A DNA stretch of 64,000 nucleotides from Notolepis coatsorum (lineage: Eukaryota > Chordata > Actinopteri > Aulopiformes > Paralepididae), in the NCBI GenBank assembly GCA_963971535.1, contig OZ020585.1, positions 157,924,915-157,988,914 of the forward strand. The letters run 5' to 3'. Position numbers and translations under genes: made by a program. Every line of letters begins with the position of its first letter. The first letter of the stretch is position 1. Below the pieces are notes generated by a model that worked only from the letters and a program-made list of their open reading frames with translations, did no database searches and was not told the DNA's origin. Shown here piece by piece: positions 56,839 to 64,000 of this stretch.

Positions 56839-58341
56839 TTATTCTGCCGGTGGCCTCTGCAGACATGACCTTTGAAAATGACCTTTCAGTCCACAGATCC
56901 AGCAAACCTGTCCTTGTTCCCTTGGTTGTGGGACTCTGTGGCCCGTCCGCCTGTGATCGGATGGCCCCAGGGTCATCAGGCCCAGAGCATGTCCTTGCTG
57001 TCTGCCATCACCGCCATGGTTCCCTTGAGCCTGTTCTGGGGAGGGGCCTGCTATCTGTCCGGGCAACGGGGCACACGGCATTTCTTGATCACGGCGGCCT
57101 AACACCGACGCCCGAAGCATGATCTCAATAGCTGTACCATCTAACAGTGCAGTCTTTCTCGCCAGTTCTTGTTCCAGTCTCTGAGTCTCGTGTGCGGCTT
57201 GACCGATCTCCAGCCGTGTCTTCATCAGATCTCGATGAACTGCCTCGTGTCGTTCGAACGCTGATATAAACGCTCTCTGTTGTCTATAGGACGACGCCTC
57301 TTCCCCCATCTCAGCACTGGCGGTTTGACTTCCCATCGCTGGGCCCCGCCCCTCATCTTGGCTCTGGTGCTGAGGGGGTCCTGGACAGGGGGAGCTTACG
57401 GGCAGTGGACACTGCACTTGATACCGACCTTGGTTTTGCCCACGCCCACCTCCTCTGTTCCCCCCTCGAGTGCCTCCCCTTCTGGCTCTATAGCCATTCT
57501 CACATTCCCATGAAATATGTCCGATCTCCCCACACTTCCAGCAATCAACCTGCCGACCTTTGTTTCCATTCGCGCCCCCTCTCCTGCCTCCACTTGATCC
57601 CCGTGCCTGCCAGGTTGTCCCTCTTGGGGTTTGTTGTTGTTCCGGCGCAGGACCCCCTTGTGGCCCCAACTGGGCCCGTCTCTGGCCATTTGGTTCTCCG
57701 TTGGAGCCCGTCTCCCCTCTTGGCTGTGTGGACTGGATTAGGCCTTGGAGGTATTCCACTACCTGTCCAGCCTCAGTTGGCTGTTGTTCTAGAGGGAGGC
57801 ACGTCCTCCGCTCTTCCTCCACCCTGGCCCTTGTTGACTGGCTCCTAGTCATCGGGCCACGTCTCTCAGGTTGGTACTGATGGTGGGGGTGGGGGAAACC
57901 TAGGCACGGGACACAGGTGGGCTGTAGAAACTGTTTATGTATTATCTCATACCTGCTGTCGGTTTCTATTTCAGCCGTACGGCCAGCGTCAACTCCCTGG
58001 GACTGCTGTAACAACATCGCTCTCCTCAGTTGCTTTCGTTGTCTCTTGGTTAACTGGCAGTCTCCTGCAACGGACACTTCAGCGTGGATCGGCTCGGGTA
58101 ATACAGTTGTCTCTGGGTCGCTCGCAGCAACGACCCCCTGTGGCGGAGTTAAAGACATTATTTCCAGTCTCTCCGTCACACTGGTCTCAGGAGGGGAGTC
58201 GGTCACATTCAAGTCAATCAGGTTAACGTCACTGTTCAATTCGGTCAATGAAATGTCTGCAGAAGTTATCGGCATTCCCCCCCCATTGGCCTGACTGTTG
58301 GCCATTTTTATATTGCTTCTATCTATTACACTATGGCTCAA
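56839..58341 (-). CDS. Gag-like protein with two separated CCHC knuckles and RGG-rich region
   Basis: A 500-codon ORF without lesions. The N-terminal 160 residues are acidic then basic (TKRQRKQLRRAML). Residues about 240-305 form an Arg/Gly-rich (RGG-like) region around the first knuckle CWKCGEIGHISWEC (C267, C270, H275, C280). Residues about 345-405 look helical (HETQRLEQELARKTALL). A second knuckle CWICGLKGHFQRSC (C480, C483, H488, C493) closes the protein. Both fit C-x2-C-x4-H-x4-C, the retroviral/retrotransposon nucleocapsid pattern, but the 200-residue separation is unusual. Met13 (58305) is an alternative start. No pol, primer site or LTR pair was found nearby. It may be an LTR-element gag, a LINE-type ORF1, or a gag-derived host gene. 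Confidence 0.55.
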   Translation of the reverse strand: MSHSVIDRSNIKMANSQANGGGMPITSADISLTELNSDVNLIDLNVTDSPPETSVTERLEIMSLTPPQGVVAASDPETTVLPEPIHAEVSVAGDCQLTKRQRKQLRRAMLLQQSQGVDAGRTAEIETDSRYEIIHKQFLQPTCVPCLGFPHPHHQYQPERRGPMTRSQSTRARVEEERRTCLPLEQQPTEAGQVVEYLQGLIQSTQPRGETGSNGEPNGQRRAQLGPQGGPAPEQQQTPRGTTWQARGSSGGRRGGANGNKGRQVDCWKCGEIGHISWECENGYRARRGGTRGGNRGGGRGQNQGRYQVQCPLPVSSPCPGPPQHQSQDEGRGPAMGSQTASAEMGEEASSYRQQRAFISAFERHEAVHRDLMKTRLEIGQAAHETQRLEQELARKTALLDGTAIEIMLRASVLGRRDQEMPCAPLPGQIAGPSPEQAQGNHGGDGRQQGHALGLMTLGPSDHRRTGHRVPQPREQGQVCWICGLKGHFQRSCLQRPPAE

Positions 58342-60899
58342 ATTAACTAGTCTATTTGTCCAGTTTTGGTTACCCTATCTTTGCTCCTAATTGCACCTAT
58401 CAAAGTTAGTGAATCCGCTCTATATTAATCATTCACACGTGCTCTCATACACTCAAATTCCACCGTTTGGAAAGCAAGTTTCTCTGTATTTAAACTATCT
58501 TTACAAACTTGAGTTAATATCACTCATACTGATATATTGGTGCAAACAGGAATTGATAAATCGCTGTGTGTGATACTATACCCCGACTTTCAACAGTCAA
58601 TTTGATTCCCCTGTCTGGAGTTTGGAATTGTCAGCACTGCCCTAACCGCCCTGGAGCAGCTGTGAAGAGAGAAAAAAAAGCATACACTTAATTATCAGTG
58701 GCATTTCCCGTTCACAATCCATCATTTATCTTTAAGCATGGAATGTCGGGCATCTTCTATACTAATATCACTTAAGAGAGCATTTGTGTAATTTTCTTTT
58801 GAATTATCAACGACACGGCCTTAATCGTTTTTCGTTGTCTCCATCGGAAACCTGGATCTCCCATTCCCGTTGTCATGCTCCTTCACACAACTCCGGGGAA
58901 CCCTATTTCACATCAGTCTTTTCCTTCTGTTGATCAATCAGAAATTTGTTATTCACAGCCTATCATTTCTAAACATTTGTACTGGATATGGTAATTTAGG
59001 TGAATAAAATCACTTTAACTCTTATTGCTCTGCAATTGACTATGTGTATCTTTAATTCTAACATTTCCTTCTATGTGTAGCTTTATTTATTTCTATCTGA
59101 GAAAGCCTAAAAATGTACTCCTCGCTTCACATTTTACATCTCAGTAATACCCATATTTCACACATAATTTTGCACACAATTTCTACACATTCCCCCGTAA
59201 CACCTAACCACTTAGGTGTTAAACCCACTTCTCACGAGAAAATAAATTAATTTTCAGTGCCTTATGTCACCGAATCCTCGTGCCTTGGGAACAGTGTCGC
59301 ACAACCTGTTTATTAAACCACAGGTGCAGACACCACCCCCATTTTGAAATCCCTGCAGACCAATGACATCTCACTGGTCAGCCTGACTTGTGGCCCAACG
59401 GCGTCCCCCCCAGTTTGCAACCTGGAACGCGAAACCCCGGGCTTCCTACTCAAGGATATCCAAATTCCATACCCACTCTCAACCACTGCTGCACACACAC
59501 AGCACCTCCGACTCAAATTACCCACCGTAACCACCTTCACCCAAATATCCACACATAATATGACTCAATGCGCGCAGTGTGGCAGCAAGCTTTTGACGAG
59601 TGCACGCATAGCGCATCCCCGTTAATGCGCGGTGGCAGACAGCGAGCCACGACGATCTGTCTACCCCCCCCGCCACGACGTCTAGCAGTCCCCGTACCCC
59701 CGTTAAAACGAAAATGCGCGCCGTGTGGCAGCGAGCTTCGACGAGTTGCACACATAGCGCATCCCCGTCAATGCGTGGAGGCAGACAGCGAGCCACGACG
59801 ATCTGTCTACCAACACCGCCATCGCAGGTGCAGCCGAGCAGAGTGACCCCTCACACGCAGGTCCATCTGCGTGGAGAGTCCCTAACCCGTCCTCAAAGCA
59901 TGCTCCGACTTACGACCCACCAACATGAACGCAACACCCAAACCACTGGCACGGAGACCTGGTGAGAGCCAGAGAGTATGGCCCACCGCTGGTTGCTACA
60001 ACGGCATCGCCCTAACGCCAGCCAATACCACTACCAGCACTAGAAATCCCCAAAAAATAACAATAAAACTGCATTTGGAACCTACAGAGAATAACAACAT
60101 ACAATAAACAAGTCCAAAACTTAACAAACTGCCTTTGAAACCTACAGAGAATAACAATAAACAATAAATCTAACAATACACTGCATTTGAAACCTATAAA
60201 GAATAACAATAAACAATATATAAGTCCAAACTAGGAGAGAAAGAGAGAGCGTTTTGGGGGGGGCCGAGGGGGGAAGAGAAAATGGAAGAGAGGTGGAGGA
60301 GGTATACCTCTAAGCGAGATTCCTTGTCCATATAACACCTCATTACAATATAGCCTGTGCCACATGACCATGCGGGGAGTGAGGGGGAGGGAGAGAGAGA
60401 GAGAGAGAGGGGGGGGGGGAATGGAGAGGGAGAGAGAGGGAGGGAGAGAGAGCGAGGGAGAAAGAGGGAGAGGAGGGAGGGAAAGAGGGAGAGGGGGGGT
60501 TTAGGGAGAGAAGAGAGAAAAGAGAGAGAGAGGGGGAGAAAGAGGGAGATAGAAGGGGGGGGGGGGTTGTGGAGAGGGAGAGAGAGGGAGGGAGAGAGGG
60601 GGGGTTTAGGGAGAGAAGAGAGAAAAGAGAGAGAGAGGGGGAGAAAGAGGGAGAGGGAGAGAGAGAGGGAGGGAGAGAGAGGGAGAGAGAGAGAGAGAGA
60701 GGGGGGGGAAAGGGAGAGAGAGGGAGTGAGAGAGAGGGAGAGAGAGAGAGAGAGGGAGAGAGCGGGAGAGGAGGGGGAGGGAGAGAGAGAGGTGGGGGAG
60801 AGAGAAAGGGCGAGTCAGGGAGAGTGAGGGGGAGGGGGGGACCTGGGCCCCACATTCCACCACCAGATTAAGCTATTGCCCCAAATTATCACAGCATAA
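58342..60899. other. Region upstream of the gag-like ORF, with tandem repeats
   Basis: No coding exon is recognised. A unit of about 143 bp (GAGCCACGACGATCTGTCTA) is duplicated at 59567-59830. A unit of about 60 bp (AACCTACAGAGAATAACAAT) is repeated three times at 60045-60230. An imperfect GA/GGGA purine tract fills 60380-60840. If the gag-like ORF is transcribed, this is its leader or intron. Confidence 0.5.
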
Positions 60900-62850
60900 C
60901 AATCTAACTCTATTATTAAACTAACCTCTAAATGAAATCGTTCTGTGTGTAGAACCCAAAAACAGTTTCGAATGGAAACTCACCATGTCCTCTACTGCCC
61001 CCTATCGCATTCCTAAATAAACTCCACCTTCCCCTTAACAATGGACGCCCGGCGCCCCTACTCAAGATGGCCGCCTCATCGCGAGATATCCCTAGAGTCT
61101 CGTCATGCTATGTCGTTAGCACAGTTAGCTTAGCATATTAGCTTCGTTAGCTTTAGCCCAGCGCAGGCCGCCAGTCTTCCGCTCCACGCACCCTTATGAC
61201 GTCACAACCGGCGACCGCTTAGCCGTTAGCGCGGCTAGTTAGCATTAGCTTAGCTTCACCCACGACACCATAATAACGTTCCCCAACGGCCCATTGTCCT
61301 CTTTCGCCGCGCGGGCCGACACCTCGCAATGTTAACACAACACCACTTTCCCCACAACAGAACTCTAATCCCCTCAAAACGCCAGTGTAGAGATTTAATC
61401 AAAAAATAAAAACAATACAACACACCTTCTCAAAACACTAGCTTGACCCCACCGCCTTCGCTTCCGCGGTGCTCAGAACGACTTCCGGGTCAACCTTTCA
61501 TTCCATCCCGATCCCTTAAAACATTAAACAACTACTTTATCCGCGTCAAATTTGAAAATTTTAAAGTGCCTTACACATCCCCGTAGTCCCATGATACTAC
61601 CGATCGACTTTATACACTCGAAACTACGCCGCTTCGTCACTAGCATTCTCCGGTCGCCCCCAGGCTAATGTAGCAGCTAACTGCTGCCTCGTTCCAACGG
61701 CCCTCGAAAAAACCGGCGTTCTACTATTACATTTCCCCACGGCTGTTTGGTCATTAAAATTTCATAATAATACAACAATAAGCTCTCACGTTTCATCAAT
61801 CATTCCTAATCATTCAATCATACATAATCCTGCCACTCCTAACCACAAATAAAAACACAAACATCCATTCAGATTTACATACTATTGTTACCAGAGCCCC
61901 CGCGCGGCCATTTTAAAAAATTCACATTTCGTTTCACATTATTCAATAACTTCCGCGCGACTATTAAAAACGAGATCAAGTGCAATCGTACACTTTAACT
62001 ATACTGAATGTTTAAGTTTACAACAGTCTTTCAACCGAATTGCTACCAAGTACTATATCAGTCTTTCAACCGAATTGCTATCAAGTACCATTGTTCGCCC
62101 TTTATTACAGCGGACGAGTCTCATAATATGTCCTGGAGTGTACGTATTAAAAAAGGATCGTCTTTTGACTTTCGGGTTTTTGTAATCCACATCTCAATTT
62201 GTTGGACAACCCCCTCGCCATTTTAATCCTATTCGAAAATGCCCTAAAGCAAGCATAGTCTTCATTTAATTCGGTCGATAGTCACTGCAGATACCACGCT
62301 TCGTCGAATCGACGTCACAGCGCTTATCTCAGAAAACTACGTTACAACCTCGTCTCACCAGCTAGCCCTCACTCACATTAATTGAGTCGTTTCCTTCCTG
62401 TAATCGCATAACGTGTCCCCTATTTATCCACTGATCTATTTCGCTCTTAATCATTCTGATTTACATGATCCAAATAATGTTGAATTTGTGTATTTAACGA
62501 CCCCATACCTCGTCGATGGACCAGTCTCCACGCTGGTTCCGCTTGAGTCACGGTTCCAGGCCCAGATCCTGCCCCACCAACTAGTATAGACACAATCCAC
62601 TCATCGCCTCGATATGTAAAAAAATAGCCAACTTATCCGCGCCCCGTTCTAGGTCATAAATGAAATAGTGTTTTTCACTACCCAAAATGCGCCCAGTTAA
62701 CTTGCCACTCTAGATATACCGCGTTCACGATTCAATAAACGTTTCATCTACTGCAGTTCAACGCTTTGATCATGTTGTTAAAATAGTTGTCATGCCTCCC
62801 CTCCTTCGTATATCGTCTTATACGAGGCTTTCAACGTTCTCATATATTTC
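60900..62850. promoter_or_regulatory. CpG-rich, promoter-like tract
   Basis: CpG density is raised at about 61060-61940 compared with the surrounding DNA (GATGGCCGCCTCATCGCGAG, TTCGCCGCGCGGGCCGAC). Motifs include a CRE TGACGTCA (61197-61204), an ETS-type ACTTCCGG near 61480, a minus-strand TATAAAG near 61610 and a YY1-type GCGGCCATTTT near 61905. This could be the promoter of the minus-strand gag-like ORF or an LTR. No LTR partner was found. 62000-62850 is AT-richer and unassigned. Confidence 0.35.
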
Positions 62851-64000
62851 TGGACAAGATTGGAGAAATCATTTACAGCTATGGAGCAGAGAGATTTGGG
62901 GTGAAAAGTCAGAACCTTAGGACACAGAAGGAACCATCAGCTCATCTCAAGTCCAGGAGACAACAAGAGATTGAAAGACTTGTGAAAGAAAGAAGGTGCC
63001 TGAGAAAGCAGTGGAAGAAGGCCACAGAAGTGGAAAGGAAAGGACTTGAGGCTCTACAGGGGGACATCAAGCAGCGTCTTGCAACACTGCAAAGAGCAGA
63101 ATGCTTGAGAAAGCAACACAAGAAGAAAGAGCGAATGAGGACCACCTTCTACAGAGATCCCTACAAGTTTGTCAAAGATCTCTTTGTCAAGGAGAAAACT
63201 GGGACCCTCAAAGTACCCATAAGGGAACTAGAGGATCACCTGAGGAAGACCTACTCTGACAATCAGAGGCATGTGCCAGCCAGCATTCCGGATGACATGC
63301 CACCAATACAACCACCTGAGCACCAGCTGGAAACAAGGCCCCCCAAATGGAGCGAAGTTGAGAGCACAGTAAAGCGGGCAAGAACAGCCTCAGCCCCTGG
63401 GCCCAACGGCGTTCCATATAGGCTCTATAAGAACACTCCGGGCGTCTTGAAGTACCTCTGGATGCTAATGAAAGTGGCATGGGAAAAAGGAATTATACCA
63501 AAGGCATGGCGAAGGGCAGGAGGGATCCTGATTCCCAAAGAGAAGAACTCCTCAACCATCGACCAGTTCCGCCAGATCAGTCTTCTGAATGTGGAAGGAA
63601 AGATATTCTTCAGTGTTGTGGCCCAGAGGCTCTCAGTATTCTTGCAGAAGAACAACTTTGTCGACACCTCAGTGCAGAAGGCAGGGATAAGTGGTTTCTC
63701 AGGATGCCTGGAACACACAAGTGTCATCTGGCACCAGCTGCAGACGGCCAAGAAGGAGAAGAAAGACCTGCATGTGGTTTTCTTAGATCTTGCCAATGCC
63801 TTCGGATCAGTGCCTCATGAGATTTTGTGGACAGCGTTCAACTTCTTCCAAGTCCCAGAGGGCATCTCAAGGCTGGTCAAAGCCTACTTCCAAAACCTCC
63901 AGTTTTGTCTTACAGCACAGGCCAGTACAACTGCATGGCAGCACCTCGAGATAGGCATAATGGCGGGCTGCACCATCTCTCCACTGGCGTTTACCATGGC
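62851..64000 (+). CDS. LINE reverse transcriptase (R2/NeSL-like), open to window end
   Basis: Frame GAC AAG ATT from 62853 is open for about 382 codons and runs off the window. A basic N-terminal helix (RRQQEIERLVKERRCLRKQWKK) precedes RT blocks: SAPGPNGVPYRLYK (fingers), AGGILIPKEKNSS, FRQISLLNVEGKIF, DLHVVFLDLANAFGSVPH (motif A with the first catalytic Asp) and AGCTISPLAFTM (motif B). Motif C lies beyond the edge. There is no Met at the boundary and the frame does not continue convincingly upstream, so this looks like a 5'-truncated copy starting inside the ORF. It resembles restriction-like-endonuclease LINEs (R2/NeSL type) common in fish, but the clade is not certain. Confidence 0.75.

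Noticed and set aside
60343-60855. Pro/Ser-rich ORF opposite a Gly/Glu/Arg ORF
   Set aside because: Both strands of a purine tract.
50669-62850. A complete LTR pair around the gag-like ORF
   Set aside because: I looked for matching blocks and a tRNA primer site on both sides by eye and found none convincing.
62942-63796. Minus-strand ORFs and a plus ORF at 63479-63820
   Set aside because: Shadows of the open reverse transcriptase frame.

Overview
This is vertebrate nuclear DNA, most likely from a teleost fish. Several coding stretches have introns with consensus GT/AG borders. The mobile elements are the mix typical of fish: BEL/Pao and Gypsy LTR elements, L2/CR1-like LINEs with ATTG or ATTCA tails, a tRNA-derived SINE, hAT, PIF/Harbinger and Kolobok-like DNA transposons, and long CA, GA and TAA microsatellites. 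No intact single-copy host gene, rRNA, tRNA gene or CRISPR array is visible. Almost everything recognisable is a mobile element, a relic of one, or a tandem repeat. Species cannot be named from the sequence.

Layout. 1-2.3 kb: the 5' end of an LTR element on the minus strand (LTR, tRNA-Tyr primer site, frameshifted gag-like gene). 2.9-10.5 kb: a five-exon plus-strand gene of a transposase-like multicopy fish family (DUF7869-like, from memory), broken by a Harbinger MITE at one exon end, an 8-bp-TSD hAT element inside another exon, and a frameshift. 12.15-20.3 kb: a BEL/Pao-type LTR unit whose LTR carries heat-shock-type and CRE motifs. Its single 688-codon ORF joins a Gag (coiled coil plus zinc knuckles) to the C-terminal half of the E3 ubiquitin ligase makorin. 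A 4.5 kb antisense LINE, itself holding a SINE, interrupts the 3' LTR fragment and supplies the stop codon of the chimera. 20.3-28.5 kb: MITEs, a THAP-domain relic, minisatellites and two hAT elements. 29.1-34.4 kb: a young Gypsy element (LTRs differ at 3 of 215 sites, 5-bp TSD) whose protease/RT/RNase H region is replaced by a still younger LTR-flanked non-autonomous element. 38.5-45.3 kb: a two-gene PIF/Harbinger transposon (MADF-BESS protein on plus, HARBI1-like transposase on minus), both genes broken. 45.3-56.8 kb: microsatellites, minisatellites and LINE pieces. 56.8-58.3 kb: an uninterrupted 500-codon gag-like ORF with two widely spaced CCHC knuckles on minus and no adjacent pol, with a CpG-rich, promoter-like tract at 61-62 kb upstream of it. 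62.85-64 kb: an open LINE reverse transcriptase running off the window.

The strongest candidate for something undescribed is the gag-makorin chimera: an LTR element that appears to have captured a cellular ubiquitin-ligase cDNA in frame, in the manner of retroviral gag-onc fusions, under an LTR with stress-type promoter motifs. All family assignments come from reading motifs; no database search was run.
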